Below, piece after piece: positions 1 to 9,395 of a stretch of 64,000 nt of DNA. The translations under genes and the position numbers were made by a program. This DNA is from Mycolicibacterium fallax (GTDB lineage: Bacteria; Actinomycetota; Actinomycetes; Mycobacteriales; Mycobacteriaceae), in the NCBI RefSeq assembly GCF_010726955.1, contig NZ_AP022603.1, positions 248,001 through 312,000 of the forward strand. Direction: 5' to 3'. The notes beneath the pieces are model-generated. The model was not told where the DNA came from. It saw nothing but the letters and a program-made list of their open reading frames with translations, and did no database searches. Positions within the stretch are counted from its first letter, which is position 1, and the number at the start of each line of letters is the position of its first letter.

Positions 1-40
1 GGGGGCGCTGATGCGCTGGGATCGCCCGGGAAGGACGACC

Positions 41-235
41 TCAGCCGCGCAGGACCTTGCCGGCCTTGATGCAGGAGGTGCAGGCGTTGACGCGCTTCTT
101 GTTGCCGCCCGGGCGGTCAACCGAGTGCACGACCTGGATGTTCGGGTTCCAGCGCCGGTTGGTGCGCCGGTGCGAGTGGGACACCGACTTGCCGAAGCCG
201 GGGCTCTTTCCGCAGATGTCGCAGACGGCAGCCAT
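41..235 (-). CDS. rpmB: 50S ribosomal protein L28 (zinc-binding form)
   Basis: A 64-residue L28 protein of the large ribosomal subunit. It has a CxxC pair near each end (C5/C8 and C52/C55), the zinc-ribbon or C+ form of L28, as opposed to the cysteine-free copies that many actinobacteria induce under zinc starvation. The basic [14 protein letters not shown] stretch around residues 19-32 is typical of the family. A GAGGAG ribosome site lies about 8 nt before the ATG. The gene is divergent from the FakA-like gene, and a candidate promoter (TTGGCC, 17 bp, TATTCT) lies upstream. Length is normal for the family. The identification is secure; that this is the zinc-replete paralogue is inferred from the cysteines. 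Confidence 0.96.
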   Translation of the reverse strand: MAAVCDICGKSPGFGKSVSHSHRRTNRRWNPNIQVVHSVDRPGGNKKRVNACTSCIKAGKVLRG

Positions 236-302
236 GTGTAGCACTCCTCGAAGTCGATACTTGGGGGCCAACAACCTGCTCGGGTGGCCCGACAACCTGA
301 CC

Positions 303-331
303 AGAATAGGTGAGGATGTGGAAAAGGCCAA
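303..331 (-). promoter_or_regulatory. candidate rpmB promoter
   Basis: Read on the minus strand: a -35-like TTGGCC (326-331), 17 bp, then a -10 TATTCT (303-308). This would give a leader of about 60 nt carrying the GAGGAG ribosome site of rpmB. Pattern match only. Confidence 0.5.
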
Positions 332-363
332 AATCCGGAGTCGGGGATGTCGGGGCGGGTGGC

Positions 364-369
364 TAGGCT
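364..369 (+). promoter_or_regulatory. candidate -10 for the fakA-like gene
   Basis: TAGGCT fits the mycobacterial TANNNT -10 and lies 37 nt before the ATG at 407, leaving room for a short leader with a GGAGG ribosome site. The same hexamer precedes ffh and the OsmC gene in this window. Confidence 0.4.
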
Positions 370-406
370 GGGCCGACAACCGATCGGATTGGGAGGCGGC
401 GCGGGC

Positions 407-2077
407 ATGTCGGAACGTCGGCTCGACGGCACGGTGCTGCGGCAGTGGGCACACGCCAGCGTCGGCGACCTGATCGGCCACGCCGACGAGATCAATCGGC
501 TCAACGTCTTCCCGGTCGCCGACTCCGACACCGGCACGAACATGCTGTTCACCATGCGTGCCGCGGTCGCCGAGGTCGACGCGCAGGCCCCGGCCGGTGA
601 CGTGGTGGCGGTGTCGGGGGCGCTGGCCGCCGGGGCGCTGCGCGGCGCCCGCGGTAATTCCGGGGTGATCCTGTCCCAGATCTTGCGCGGCCTTGCCGAG
701 GTCACCGCGGCGCGGGCGGCGGGCCCAGACGGGTCGGGCGCCATCGATTCCGCGGGTCTGGCAGCTGCGCTGCGCCACGCGGTGGCGACAGTGGTGGCCG
801 CGATGGGTGGCGAGGTGATCGACGGGACCGTCGTCTCGGTCCTGCAGGCCGCCGCCGCGGCCGCCGAGGCCGGCGCCGACGACAGCCTGCCGGTGACCCT
901 GGCAGCCGTTGCCGAGGCCGCCGCGGTTGCCCTCGATCGCACCCCCGAACAGCTCGCGGTGCTGGCCGAGGCCGGTGTCGTCGACGCCGGCGGCCGCGGA
1001 CTGCTGGTGTTGCTCGACGCGCTGCGGGCGGCCGTCACCGGCCACCCGCCGGTGCCGCGGCCGCGCTATCAGCCGAACCCGCCGGCGGGCCGGCCGGACC
1101 CGTGCCCGGCGCCCGCTGCGGACCCGCTTCCGGTGCCCGGGCCGCCCGCCTTTGAGGTGATGTACACCCTGAGCGGCATGCCCGCCGCGGCCGGGCCCGG
1201 CCTGCGCCGGAGCCTGGAGGATCTCGCCGACTCCGTCGTCATCGCTGCCGAGGGCGCCGGGCCCGGCGGCGACCACTCCGTGCACGTGCACACCGATGAC
1301 GCCGGCGCGGCGATCGAGGCAGGCCTGGCCCTCGGCACGCTGTCGCGGATCCGGATCGCCGCGCTCAGTGGCCCGGGCTCCGAGGTCGCCCCGGCCGGCT
1401 GGGCGCGGGACCGCGCGGTGCTCGCCGTGGTCGATGGCGACGGTGCCGAGGGACTGTTCGGTGCCGAGGGCGCGGTGGTGCTGCGACCCGAACGCACCGC
1501 CGACGGCCCGTTCGTCAGCGCCCACCAGCTGCTGCGCGCCGTCGTGGACACCGGCGCGGCCAAGGTGATGGTGCTGCCCAACGGCTACATCGCGGTGGAG
1601 GAACTCGTCGCGGGCTGCACGGCGGCCATCGGCTGGGGCATCGACGTGGTGCCGCTGCCGACCGGCTCGATGGTGCAGGGGCTGGCCGCCCTCGCCGTGC
1701 ACGATCCGGCACGCCGCGCCGTCGACGACGGCTACGCGATGGCCCAGGCGGCCGGCGCCACCCGGTACGGGTCGGTGCGCCGGGCCACCGAGGATGCGCT
1801 GACCTGGGTCGGTCCCTGCCACGTCGGAGACGGCCTGGGCATCGCCGGCGACGAGGTGCTCGTCGTCCGCCACGACATCGGTGCGGCCGCCCGGGGACTG
1901 GTCGACCTGATGCTCGCCGGCGGCGGCGAACTGGTCACCGTGCTGCTCGGCGACGGCGTCGACGACGAGGTCGGGGACGCGCTGGCCGACCACGTCGGCC
2001 GGCATCACCTGGGCGCCGAGCTGGTCTGCTACCGGACCGGGCACCATGGCGACGCGGTCCTGGTGGGGGTCGAATAG
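407..2077 (+). CDS. fakA: FakA-like DAK-domain kinase (DhaL + DegV-like)
   Basis: A 556-residue, two-domain protein. The N-terminal DhaL nucleotide-binding domain (about 10-200) has [13 protein letters not shown] at 33-45, whose aspartates coordinate Mg-ATP in DAK kinases, and GARGNSG at 80-86. The C-terminal half (about 250-556) matches the FakA/DAK1-2 region. FakA-type proteins phosphorylate fatty acids held by a FakB (DegV) partner; no fakB lies nearby, so the carrier must be encoded elsewhere. The ATG at 407 follows a GGAGG about 10 nt upstream; an in-frame start 60 nt earlier lacks this. The stop TAG overlaps the GTG of recG by one base, so the two are probably co-transcribed. In M. tuberculosis this position is the Rv2974c/Rv2975c region. 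Fatty acid kinase function is inferred from family. Confidence 0.85.
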   Translation: MSERRLDGTVLRQWAHASVGDLIGHADEINRLNVFPVADSDTGTNMLFTMRAAVAEVDAQAPAGDVVAVSGALAAGALRGARGNSGVILSQILRGLAEVTAARAAGPDGSGAIDSAGLAAALRHAVATVVAAMGGEVIDGTVVSVLQAAAAAAEAGADDSLPVTLAAVAEAAAVALDRTPEQLAVLAEAGVVDAGGRGLLVLLDALRAAVTGHPPVPRPRYQPNPPAGRPDPCPAPAADPLPVPGPPAFEVMYTLSGMPAAAGPGLRRSLEDLADSVVIAAEGAGPGGDHSVHVHTDDAGAAIEAGLALGTLSRIRIAALSGPGSEVAPAGWARDRAVLAVVDGDGAEGLFGAEGAVVLRPERTADGPFVSAHQLLRAVVDTGAAKVMVLPNGYIAVEELVAGCTAAIGWGIDVVPLPTGSMVQGLAALAVHDPARRAVDDGYAMAQAAGATRYGSVRRATEDALTWVGPCHVGDGLGIAGDEVLVVRHDIGAAARGLVDLMLAGGGELVTVLLGDGVDDEVGDALADHVGRHHLGAELVCYRTGHHGDAVLVGVE

Positions 2078-4338
2078 TGGCCGGACTCGATGACCGGCTC
2101 GACTACGTGCTCGGGGCCAAGGCGGCCGAACCGCTGGAGCAGCACTTCGGTATCCGCACCGTCAACGACCTGCTGCGGCATTACCCGCGCAAGTACATCC
2201 AGGGCTCCACCGTGCTCAGCGAGGACGACCGGCCGCCGCAGGAGGGCGACCACGTCACGTTCGTCGAGACCATCACCGGGGTCAGCGCGCGGTGGACCAA
2301 CCGCAAACCGGCGAAGATGTATCTCGTGGTCAACCTCGGCTACCGCGAACCGAAACTGACCGCGACGTTCTTCAACGCGAACTATACGAAGAACCTGCTG
2401 GCCGAGGGTGCCAAGGTGATGATCTCCGGGGAGATCAAGAAGTTTCGGGGCGACCTGCAGCTGACCCACCCGCATTTCCTGATCCTGGAATCACCCAACG
2501 GGCAGGAGGGCAAGGGCAGCCGCGCGATGGTGCGGTTGTCGGCGGCGGCCAAGGACGCCGACGGGGTCACTGGGCTCGACGCGTTCCGGCGTGATTCGCT
2601 GCCGATCTATTCCGCGGCCGCCAAACTGCAGAGCTGGGACATCTATCTGTGCGTGCGCCAGGTGCTCGCGGTGCTCGACCCGGTCGAGGATCCGCTGCCG
2701 GACTGGGTTGTGCGGCGCTTCGATCTGATGTCCGAGGACGAGGCGCTGCGCGCGATCCACCTGGCCGAGAACGCGATCGAGCGGGATCGCGCCATCCACC
2801 GGATCCGGTTCGACGAGTCCGTCGGCCTGCAGTGGGCGCTGGCCCGGCGCCGGTACGGCGAGCTCTCCGAGAGTGGCCCCGCGGCGCCGCTGAAGGACTC
2901 CGGGGTCCGGGCGGACCTGTTGTCCCGGTTGCCCTTCCAGCTCACCGATGGGCAGTTGGAGGTGCTCGATGTGATCTCCACCGAGCTGGCCGCCACCCGG
3001 CCGATGAGCCGGATGCTGCAGGGCGAGGTGGGCTCGGGCAAGACGGTCGTCGCGCTGCTGGGGATGGCGCAGCTGGTCGATGCGGGCTATCAGTGCGCGT
3101 TGCTCGCGCCGACCGAGGTGCTGGCCGAACAGCACGCCCGGTCGATGCGCAACATGCTGGGGCCATTGGCGATGGCCGGCCAGCTCGGCGGCGCCGAGCA
3201 CGCCACCCGGGTGGCGCTGCTGACCGGCTCGATGACCGCGGCGCAGAAACGCGAGGTGCGCGAGGAGATTTCGTCCGGGCAGGCCGGCATCGTGATCGGC
3301 ACTCACGCGCTGCTGCAGGACGCGGTGGAGTTCGCCCAGCTCGGGATGGTCGTCGTCGACGAGCAGCACCGGTTCGGCGTCGAACAGCGAGATACCCTGC
3401 GCGCCAAGGCCACCGGCGGGATCAGCCCGCACCTGCTGGTGATGACCGCCACCCCGATCCCGCGGACCATCGCGCTGACGGTGTACGGCGACCTGGCCAT
3501 CTCGACGCTGCGCGAGCTGCCCAAGGGGCGCCAGCCCATCACCACCAAGGTCATCTTCTCCAAGGTCAAGCGGTCCTGGCTGGACCGCGCCTGGGAGCGG
3601 ATCCGCGAGGAGGTCGAGCGGGGCCGGCAGGCCTACGTGGTGGCACCGCGGATCGATGAGGACGACGACGCCCGCCATCCCGACGACGGCGACACCGACG
3701 CACCGAAGGACCGCGAGGGCGCCCGCCAGGCCACCGCGGTGCTGCCGCTGTATGAGCGGCTGGGGATCCGGGAACTGCGCGGCCTGCGGCTGGGGCTGAT
3801 GCACGGCAAGCTCAGCGGCGAGGAGAAGGACGCCGTGATGACCGCCTTCCGCGCCGGCGAGGTGGACGTGCTGGTCTGCACCACGGTGATCGAGGTCGGG
3901 GTCGACGTGCCGAACGCCACCGTCATGGTGGTGCTCGACGCCGACTGGTTCGGCATCAGCCAGCTGCACCAGCTGCGCGGGCGGATCGGCCGCGGCGAGC
4001 ACGCCAGCCTGTGCCTGTTGGAGACCAAGCTGCCGCCGACGTCGCGGGCCGGGCGGCGGCTGGAGGCGGTCGCCGACACCCTCGACGGCTTCGCCCTGGC
4101 CGACCTGGATCTGGCCGAGCGGCGCGAAGGTGACGTGCTGGGCCGCGACCAGTCCGGGCAGGGGATGGGGCTGCGGCTGCTCTCGCTGCTGGAGCACCGG
4201 GAGATCATCGAGACCGCACGGCTGCTCTGCGATGAGATCGTCGCCGACGACCCCACCCTGTCCAACCATCCCGGAATGGACCGGCTGGCCGCGCACTTCG
4301 TCGAACACGAACGCATCGAATACCTGGACAAGTCATGA
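2077..4338 (+). CDS. recG: ATP-dependent DNA helicase RecG
   Basis: A 753-residue superfamily 2 helicase that remodels stalled replication forks and branched DNA. An N-terminal OB/wedge region (about 1-200, including [12 protein letters not shown]) precedes the motor. Visible motifs are Walker A GEVGSGKT near 315, motif II DEQH near 427, motif [11 protein letters not shown], and motif [10 protein letters not shown] near 634. The GTG start overlaps the previous TAG stop (TAGTG). The stop overlaps the ATG of the downstream exported HNH gene (ATGA). Full length for the family and colinear with Rv2973c. Confidence 0.97.
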   Translation: MAGLDDRLDYVLGAKAAEPLEQHFGIRTVNDLLRHYPRKYIQGSTVLSEDDRPPQEGDHVTFVETITGVSARWTNRKPAKMYLVVNLGYREPKLTATFFNANYTKNLLAEGAKVMISGEIKKFRGDLQLTHPHFLILESPNGQEGKGSRAMVRLSAAAKDADGVTGLDAFRRDSLPIYSAAAKLQSWDIYLCVRQVLAVLDPVEDPLPDWVVRRFDLMSEDEALRAIHLAENAIERDRAIHRIRFDESVGLQWALARRRYGELSESGPAAPLKDSGVRADLLSRLPFQLTDGQLEVLDVISTELAATRPMSRMLQGEVGSGKTVVALLGMAQLVDAGYQCALLAPTEVLAEQHARSMRNMLGPLAMAGQLGGAEHATRVALLTGSMTAAQKREVREEISSGQAGIVIGTHALLQDAVEFAQLGMVVVDEQHRFGVEQRDTLRAKATGGISPHLLVMTATPIPRTIALTVYGDLAISTLRELPKGRQPITTKVIFSKVKRSWLDRAWERIREEVERGRQAYVVAPRIDEDDDARHPDDGDTDAPKDREGARQATAVLPLYERLGIRELRGLRLGLMHGKLSGEEKDAVMTAFRAGEVDVLVCTTVIEVGVDVPNATVMVVLDADWFGISQLHQLRGRIGRGEHASLCLLETKLPPTSRAGRRLEAVADTLDGFALADLDLAERREGDVLGRDQSGQGMGLRLLSLLEHREIIETARLLCDEIVADDPTLSNHPGMDRLAAHFVEHERIEYLDKS

Positions 4339-5045
4339 AGCCCGCGGTGCGGCTCTGGCTGATCCTCGCCACCGTGCTGGCCGTCGTGGTGGCGGTGCAG
4401 GTGGTGCTCGCCGCCAACAAGCGATCGGCGTCGTTCGCGGCCGAGGCCGACGTTCCGACGGTGACCGCGGGCACCGACGTACTGGCCGGCATCACCGTGC
4501 TGCCGCAGCGGATTCGTGGTTACGACTACCGGCGCGCCGCCTACGGGCAGGCCTGGACCGACGAAAACGACGCACCCGGCGGCCACAACGGCTGCGACAC
4601 CCGCAACGACATCCTCAATCGCGACCTGGTCGACAAGACCTACACGGCCATCAAACGCTGCCCGGACGCCGTCGCCACCGGGGTGCTGCACGACCCCTAC
4701 ACCAACGCCACCGTCGACTTCACCCGCGGCGCGAAGGTCGGGCAGGCGGTGCAGATCGACCACATCGTCCCGCTGGCCTACGCCTGGGACATGGGTGCCC
4801 GGGACTGGCCGGAGGGACTGCGGGTGCGGTTCGCCAACGACCCGGCCAACCTGCTGGCGGTGCAGGGCCAGGCCAACCAGGACAAGGGCGATCTGCCGCC
4901 CGGCCGGTGGATGCCGCCCAACCGCGCGTTCTGGTGCCAGTACGCCATGCAGTTCATCGAGGTGCTGCGCGGTTACCGACTCCCCGTCGACCAGCCGTCC
5001 GCGGACGCGCTGCGGGAGGCGGCCGCGACCTGCCCGGCCGGCTGA
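4335..5045 (+). CDS. Exported HNH (DUF1524-type) nuclease-like protein
   Basis: A 236-residue protein with one hydrophobic N-terminal segment (about 5-27), acting as a signal peptide or anchor, followed by an extracytoplasmic domain. The core motifs are DHIVPLA near 141-147 and NLLAVQGQANQDKGD near 171-185, followed by a WMPPN motif. This is the HNH arrangement of the DUF1524/GmrSD-C family. The homologue is Rv2972c, annotated only as a conserved exported protein. The ATG overlaps the recG stop (ATGA), implying translational coupling. Nuclease activity is inferred from the conserved histidines and asparagine. Its substrate is unknown; export suggests extracellular DNA or envelope function. 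Confidence 0.82.
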   Translation: MKPAVRLWLILATVLAVVVAVQVVLAANKRSASFAAEADVPTVTAGTDVLAGITVLPQRIRGYDYRRAAYGQAWTDENDAPGGHNGCDTRNDILNRDLVDKTYTAIKRCPDAVATGVLHDPYTNATVDFTRGAKVGQAVQIDHIVPLAYAWDMGARDWPEGLRVRFANDPANLLAVQGQANQDKGDLPPGRWMPPNRAFWCQYAMQFIEVLRGYRLPVDQPSADALREAAATCPAG

Positions 5046-5047
5046 AC

Positions 5048-5884
5048 TCAGGGACCGGTGTAGCTGACCGGGTCCGGGCGGTACCGGGTGCCGTCGCTCA
5101 GCGCGGTGATCCGGTCCATCTCCGCCTCGCTCAACTCGAAGTCGAACACCGCGAAGTTCTGCTCGATCCGCTCGGCGGACACCGACCGGGGGATCACCAC
5201 GTTGCCCAGCTGCAGGTTCCACCGCAGCGCGACCTGCGCCGGGGTCCGGCCGTGGTCGGCGGCGATGGCGGTCAGCACCGCATTGTCGAGCAGCTGGCCC
5301 ACACCCAGCGGGCTGTAGGCCTCGGTGACGATGCCGCGTTCGGCGTGCAGCGCGCGCAGCTCGGACTGGTTGAGCAGCGGGTGCAGCTCGATCTGGTTCA
5401 CCGCGGGCACCGTGTAGACCAACTTGATGACCTTGGACAGGTACTCGGCGGTGAAGTTCGCGACGCCGACCGATCGGGTCAGCTGCTGGCTGCGCATCCC
5501 CAGCAGGCCGGCGAAGCTGTCGACGTACTTGCCGTTTGCGGCGGCCGGCCAGTGCACCAGGTACAGGTCCAGGTAGTCCAGGCCGAGGGCGTCCAAACTG
5601 GCTTTGCAGCCGTCCTGGGAACTCTGAAAGCCCTGGTCGGCGTTGGCCAGCTTCGAGGTGATGAACAGCTCTTCCCGCGCAATCCCGGACGCCGCGATGG
5701 CGCGGCCGACGCCGGCCTCGTTGTGGTAGGAGGCCGCGGTGTCGATCAGCCGGTAGCCGTGTTCGAGCGCGGCCGACACCGCCCGCTCGGCCTCGGATTC
5801 CGACAGCCCGCCGACGCCCAGGCCGAGAACCGGCATGGTGTTGCCGTCGTTGAGCTCGATGCGTGCAGCCGTCGTTCCCGACAT
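5048..5884 (-). CDS. Aldo/keto reductase
   Basis: A 278-residue NADPH-dependent TIM-barrel oxidoreductase of the AKR superfamily (AKR5-like, homologue of Rv2971). The catalytic tetrad is visible: D48 and Y53 (DTAASYHNE), K78 (ITSKL) and H111 (LVHWP). The C-terminal [13 protein letters not shown] stretch binds the 2'-phosphate of NADPH in this family. The gene converges on the HNH gene with a 2-bp gap. In mycobacteria these enzymes reduce dicarbonyls such as methylglyoxal; that role is inferred. Confidence 0.93.
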   Translation of the reverse strand: MSGTTAARIELNDGNTMPVLGLGVGGLSESEAERAVSAALEHGYRLIDTAASYHNEAGVGRAIAASGIAREELFITSKLANADQGFQSSQDGCKASLDALGLDYLDLYLVHWPAAANGKYVDSFAGLLGMRSQQLTRSVGVANFTAEYLSKVIKLVYTVPAVNQIELHPLLNQSELRALHAERGIVTEAYSPLGVGQLLDNAVLTAIAADHGRTPAQVALRWNLQLGNVVIPRSVSAERIEQNFAVFDFELSEAEMDRITALSDGTRYRPDPVSYTGP

Positions 5885-5989
5885 GTCACCCCACCTGCGA
5901 TTGACCGGACGCCGACCGGCTGGACACGCGGATCGGCCTGACGATCAGACTTTAGTGACCGGATTCACCCCGGCGCTGGCCGGTGCCGA

Positions 5990-5995
5990 TACGGT
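5990..5995 (+). promoter_or_regulatory. leaderless promoter -10 for lipN
   Basis: TACGGT (TANNNT) lies 8 nt before the GTG at 6004, the spacing expected when transcription starts at the start codon. This favours the GTG at 6004 over one at 5983. Confidence 0.5.
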
Positions 5996-6003
5996 CGGTA
6001 ACT

Positions 6004-7095
6004 GTGACGATCTCCCTGAGGCCGCGACGCCGGCTGCCCGAGCCGATTCTGCGGGTGGCGAATCGGGCGCTCCCGTCGATCCTGCGCACCGTCCCCGCGC
6101 CGCTCAAGCGGTTGGGCTCCGGTGGCCGGGCCGTGGTCATCGACGGCAACACCCTGGATCCGACACTGCAGGCGTTCTTGGCCGGCTACCGGATCAGCGG
6201 CCACCAGGGCCTGGTCATCGACGACGACGTGGCCGCCAGCCGGCGCGGCGTGCACGACGCCACCGTCAAGTTCGCCGGCGGCCCCGACTCCGGGGTGACC
6301 AGCACCGAGGTGACCATTCCCGGCCCGGCCGGTCCGATCGCCGCTCGGCATTACCGGCCCGCCGACCCCGGCCCGGACCCGCGGCCCCTGCTGGTCGCGT
6401 TCCATGGCGGGGGCTGGGTACTGGGCAGCCTGGACGGCTGGGACGGCAGCTACCGGCTGATCTGCCACGACGCCGACGTCGACGTGTTGTCCATCGACTA
6501 CCGGCTGGCCCCCGAACACCAGGCGCCCGCCGCCGTCGACGACTGCTACGCCGCCTACCTGTGGGCGGTCGCGCACGCCGACGAGCTCGGCGCGGACCCC
6601 GCCCGGATCGCCGTCGGCGGCGACAGTGCCGGGGGCTGCCTGGCCACCGTGGTGTCCCGGCAGGCGCGCGACAACGGCGACCCGCTGCCCGCGCTGCAGC
6701 TGCTGCTCTACCCGGTGACCGACGCCACCGCGACCACCCGCTCCCGCGGCCTGTTCGGGTCCGGCTTCCTGCTCACCGCCCTGGACATCGACTTCTTCAT
6801 GGACTGCTACCTGGGCGGATCGTCGGTGTCGCCGACCGACATCCGGGTCTCGCCGCTGCGGGCCGAGGACCTCTCCGGGCTGCCGCCCGCACTGGTGATC
6901 ACCGCCGGGTTCGACCCGCTGCGCGACGAGGGCGAGGCCTACGCGCAGCGGCTGCGCGAGGCGGGGGTGCCGGTCGATCAGCGTCGCTACGGCTCGATGA
7001 TCCACGCGTTCGTCAACTTCAACGGATTCGGCGGCGGCGTCAGCCGCGCCATCGCCGACGTCAACTCTGCGCTGCGGGCCCACCTGAGCCGCTGA
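6004..7095 (+). CDS. lipN: Esterase/lipase LipN, hormone-sensitive-lipase family
   Basis: A 363-residue alpha/beta hydrolase of the HSL (type IV) family. It has the HGGGW oxyanion-hole motif near 134, the nucleophile elbow GGDSAGG (serine near 208), the acid in GFDPLRDEG near 304, and the base in MIHAF near 334. No signal peptide is evident. It is the positional homologue of lipN (Rv2970c) and stands between the aldo/keto reductase and the DsbA-like gene. HSL-family enzymes cut short-chain esters; the natural substrate is unknown. The start is set by the leaderless -10 TACGGT. An alternative GTG at 5983 would add 7 residues. Confidence 0.9.
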   Translation: MTISLRPRRRLPEPILRVANRALPSILRTVPAPLKRLGSGGRAVVIDGNTLDPTLQAFLAGYRISGHQGLVIDDDVAASRRGVHDATVKFAGGPDSGVTSTEVTIPGPAGPIAARHYRPADPGPDPRPLLVAFHGGGWVLGSLDGWDGSYRLICHDADVDVLSIDYRLAPEHQAPAAVDDCYAAYLWAVAHADELGADPARIAVGGDSAGGCLATVVSRQARDNGDPLPALQLLLYPVTDATATTRSRGLFGSGFLLTALDIDFFMDCYLGGSSVSPTDIRVSPLRAEDLSGLPPALVITAGFDPLRDEGEAYAQRLREAGVPVDQRRYGSMIHAFVNFNGFGGGVSRAIADVNSALRAHLSR

Positions 7096-7104
7096 CCCTC
7101 CGGG

Positions 7105-7110
7105 TACCCT
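7105..7110 (+). promoter_or_regulatory. candidate -10 for the DsbA/VKOR genes
   Basis: TACCCT fits TANNNT. It lies in the lipN-dsbA gap and would give a leader of about 48 nt containing the GAGGA ribosome site of the gene at 7165. Confidence 0.4.
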
Positions 7111-7164
7111 GGAGCTGCCCTCACCTAGGGCCCCCCTTCCGCCGAGCACGAGGATTTCCCGCCA

Positions 7165-7950
7165 GTGGCAGCCAAATCGAAGAAGAACGCGAAGTACGAC
7201 CTGCGCTCCGCGGAGAGCAAGCGTGACATGTGGGTGAAGATCGGCCTGACCGGGCTGGTCGTCGTCTTCGCCGTGGCGTTGGTCGGCTACATCCTGGTCA
7301 ACGGCGAGCGGCAGCGGGCCGCCGGTGAGGTGGTGGCCATTCGGGCGGTGAGCCCCACCGTCATCACTGCCGAGGGCAGCTCCGATCCGAAGGCCGTCAT
7401 CTCGGTGTACGAGGACTTCCACTGCCCGCACTGCGGTGCATTCGAGAAGAGCCTCGGTTCCACGCTGGGCAAGATCGTGGACAGCGGTGCGGCGGCCGTC
7501 GACTACTACCCGGTGTCGATCATGGACCAGGCCTCCAGCACGCGCTTTTCCACCCGGGCTGCCAACGCCGCGTTCTGCGTGGCCGCCGAGGACACCACCC
7601 CGACCAAGGAGGCGTTCCAACGCTTCCACGCCGCGCTGTTCGCCCAGCAGCCCGCCGAAGGCGCCGCGGCGACCCCGGACGACAAGGCGCTGATCGAGCT
7701 GGCCCGCCAGGCCGGCGTCGTCGGCAAGGTGCCCGAGTGCATCAATGCGGGCCGCAACAACGACATGGTCCAGGGGCTGGCCCGGGCGGCCGGCATCACC
7801 GGCACCCCGACCATCCGGATCAACGGCGAGGATGTCGCGGTCAGCGACAAGAACGGCATGTTCCTGAGCCCGGACGAGTTCATCGCCAAGATCACCGACA
7901 TCGTGGGCGACGTCCCGGGCCTGCAGGCCGCGGCCAAGCCGGCCTCGTGA
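7165..7950 (+). CDS. Membrane-anchored DsbA-like thioredoxin-fold protein
   Basis: A 261-residue protein with a short basic cytoplasmic N-terminus, one transmembrane helix (about 25-45) and an extracytoplasmic thioredoxin-fold domain. The active site is C87-P-H-C90 in EDFHCPHCG, the usual DsbA CPHC motif. A cis-proline region, GITGTPTIRING, lies near 210-222. It introduces disulfides into exported proteins. It overlaps the VKOR gene by 4 bases (GTGA), so the oxidase and its re-oxidising partner are translated together. Homologue of Rv2969c. The GTG start follows GAGGA about 12 nt upstream. Confidence 0.93.
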   Translation: MAAKSKKNAKYDLRSAESKRDMWVKIGLTGLVVVFAVALVGYILVNGERQRAAGEVVAIRAVSPTVITAEGSSDPKAVISVYEDFHCPHCGAFEKSLGSTLGKIVDSGAAAVDYYPVSIMDQASSTRFSTRAANAAFCVAAEDTTPTKEAFQRFHAALFAQQPAEGAAATPDDKALIELARQAGVVGKVPECINAGRNNDMVQGLARAAGITGTPTIRINGEDVAVSDKNGMFLSPDEFIAKITDIVGDVPGLQAAAKPAS

Positions 7951-8570
7951 CCGAGGTTGAGGTGACCGAACCGACCGACGCGCGGAACGAACGCGACGCG
8001 GTACCGGTCGGCAAGGCGAGCGCCTGGTACATCCTGATCGCCGGCGTGATCGGCCTGATCTCCTCCTTCGTGCTGTCGGTGGAGAAGATCGAGATGCTGA
8101 TCAACCCGCGGTACGTGCCGTCGTGCAGCCTCAACCCGGTGATGGCGTGCGGTTCGGTGATGGAGTCGGCGCAGGCCGCGGTGCTGGGCTTCCCGAACCC
8201 GCTGATGGGCCTGGTCGCGTTTCCGATCGTCATCGCCACCGGTGTGCTGGCCGTCGGCGGTGTCCGGCTGCCGCGCTGGTACTGGTCGGGTCTGCTGGCC
8301 GGCACCGCCATGGGCGCGGGCTTCGTGCAATGGCTGATCTTCCAGAGCCTGTACCGGATCGGGATGCTCTGCCCGTACTGCATGGTGGTCTGGTCGATCA
8401 CCATTCCGCTGCTGGTCGTCGTCGCCTGCATCACGTTGCGGCCGCTGGCCGGTAATCCGGTGGCGCGCGTGCTGTACCAGTGGCGCTGGCCGTTGGTGGT
8501 GCTGTGGTTCACCGCCGTCGTCCTGATGATCCTGGTGCGGTTCTGGGCCTACTGGTCCACCCTGATCTAG
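7947..8570 (+). CDS. Vitamin K epoxide reductase (VKOR) family disulfide-generating protein
   Basis: A 207-residue integral membrane protein with 4-5 predicted helices. It holds the two VKOR cysteine pairs: C60/C68 in the loop CSLNPVMAC, and the quinone-proximal C142-P-Y-C145. The bacterial enzyme passes electrons from DsbA to menaquinone and so replaces DsbB. It overlaps the DsbA-like gene (GTGA at 7947-7950), which supports a functional pair. Homologue of Rv2968c. The mid-gene in-frame extension upstream is only open frame within the previous gene. In M. tuberculosis the next gene is pca; here only a biotinyl domain follows. Confidence 0.95.
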   Translation: MTEVEVTEPTDARNERDAVPVGKASAWYILIAGVIGLISSFVLSVEKIEMLINPRYVPSCSLNPVMACGSVMESAQAAVLGFPNPLMGLVAFPIVIATGVLAVGGVRLPRWYWSGLLAGTAMGAGFVQWLIFQSLYRIGMLCPYCMVVWSITIPLLVVVACITLRPLAGNPVARVLYQWRWPLVVLWFTAVVLMILVRFWAYWSTLI

Positions 8571-8595
8571 CCGCCTGGTGCAGAGGAGACAATCG

Positions 8596-8826
8596 GTGAC
8601 CGTCGAGGTATCGGCATCCGGGGGTACCCGGGTGGCGGCGCCGTTCGCCGGTGCGCTGACGTTCTTGGTGCCCGACGGCGCGGCGGTGTGCACCGGCCAG
8701 ACCATCGCGATCGTCGAGGCGATGAAGATGGAGGCCGGTATCACCGCGCCGAGGCCGGGGGTTCTTGCCCTCGCCGGCGCCGACGGCCCGGTCGAGGGCG
8801 GGGAACTGCTGGCGGTGATCCGCTGA
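8596..8826 (+). CDS. Standalone biotinyl (BCCP-like) domain, probable remnant of pyruvate carboxylase
   Basis: A 76-residue lipoyl/biotinyl-fold domain with an intact biotinylation motif, EAMKMEA, with the target lysine at K44. The flanking [14 protein letters not shown] and VEGGELL segments resemble the C-terminal domain of pyruvate carboxylase more than small free carriers. In M. tuberculosis the 1127-residue pca (Rv2967c) lies exactly between the VKOR and rsmD homologues; here only this tail remains. It is not merely an open remnant: a GAGGAG ribosome site lies about 8 nt before the GTG at 8596, and the stop is overlapped by rsmD. It may be a deletion fragment or a domesticated carrier. 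No carboxylase or biotin ligase gene lies nearby. Confidence 0.75.
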   Translation: MTVEVSASGGTRVAAPFAGALTFLVPDGAAVCTGQTIAIVEAMKMEAGITAPRPGVLALAGADGPVEGGELLAVIR

Positions 8827-9383
8827 CCCGGATCATCGGCGGCGCGGCCGGCGGGCGACGGATCGCGGTGCCGCCGCGGGGGACCCGGCCCACCACCGAC
8901 CGGGTGCGTGAGTCGTTGTTCAACGTGCTGGCTGCCCGGCTGGATTTCGACGGGCTGGCGGTGCTCGATCTCTACGCCGGGTCCGGCGCGCTCGGGCTGG
9001 AGGCGCTGTCCCGCGGCGCGGCCGGTGCGGTGTTCGTCGAATCGGATCCGCGGGCGGCCGCGGTGATAGTGGAAAACATTGCTGCGCTGCGGGTTTCGGG
9101 GGCTTCGGTGCACCGCGGCACGGCGGCGTCGCTGCTCAGCGCCGAGGCGCCGATGGCGATGGATCTGGTGTTCGCCGACCCGCCCTACGACGTCGCGGCC
9201 GCCGACATCGAGGCCCTGCTGGTGGATCTGACCGGCAACGGCTGGGCCGGGGCGGGCACCGTCGTGGTGGTGGAGCGGCCGAACACCGGTCCGCGGCTGA
9301 CCTGGCCGGTCGGCTGGGCGCCGTGGAAGGAACGCCGCTACGGCGACACCCGGCTGGAGATCGCCGAGCGGCAGGCCCGCTAA
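8823..9383 (+). CDS. rsmD: 16S rRNA (guanine-966 N2) methyltransferase RsmD, apparent CTG start
   Basis: A 186-residue Rossmann-fold methyltransferase. The SAM-binding motif I is [13 protein letters not shown] (48-60) and motif IV is DPPY near 119, the arrangement of RsmD, which methylates the 16S rRNA in the 30S subunit. Homologue of Rv2966c. Conserved sequence begins at [17 protein letters not shown]. The only start-like codon at that point is CTG at 8823-8825, which overlaps the TGA of the biotinyl gene. No ATG, GTG or TTG in frame gives the family N-terminus; the nearest in-frame GTG (8688) would add 45 residues overlapping the biotinyl domain. Function is secure; the start is the open question. 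Confidence 0.9.
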   Translation: MTRIIGGAAGGRRIAVPPRGTRPTTDRVRESLFNVLAARLDFDGLAVLDLYAGSGALGLEALSRGAAGAVFVESDPRAAAVIVENIAALRVSGASVHRGTAASLLSAEAPMAMDLVFADPPYDVAAADIEALLVDLTGNGWAGAGTVVVVERPNTGPRLTWPVGWAPWKERRYGDTRLEIAERQAR

Positions 9384-9395
9384 CGGCCAGCCCGG

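Noticed and set aside
41..2047. Long minus-strand frame through the fakA-like gene, continuous with rpmB
   Set aside because: Only the last 64 codons match a protein (L28). The rest is a high-GC antisense shadow of the kinase gene, of the composition expected from codon bias.
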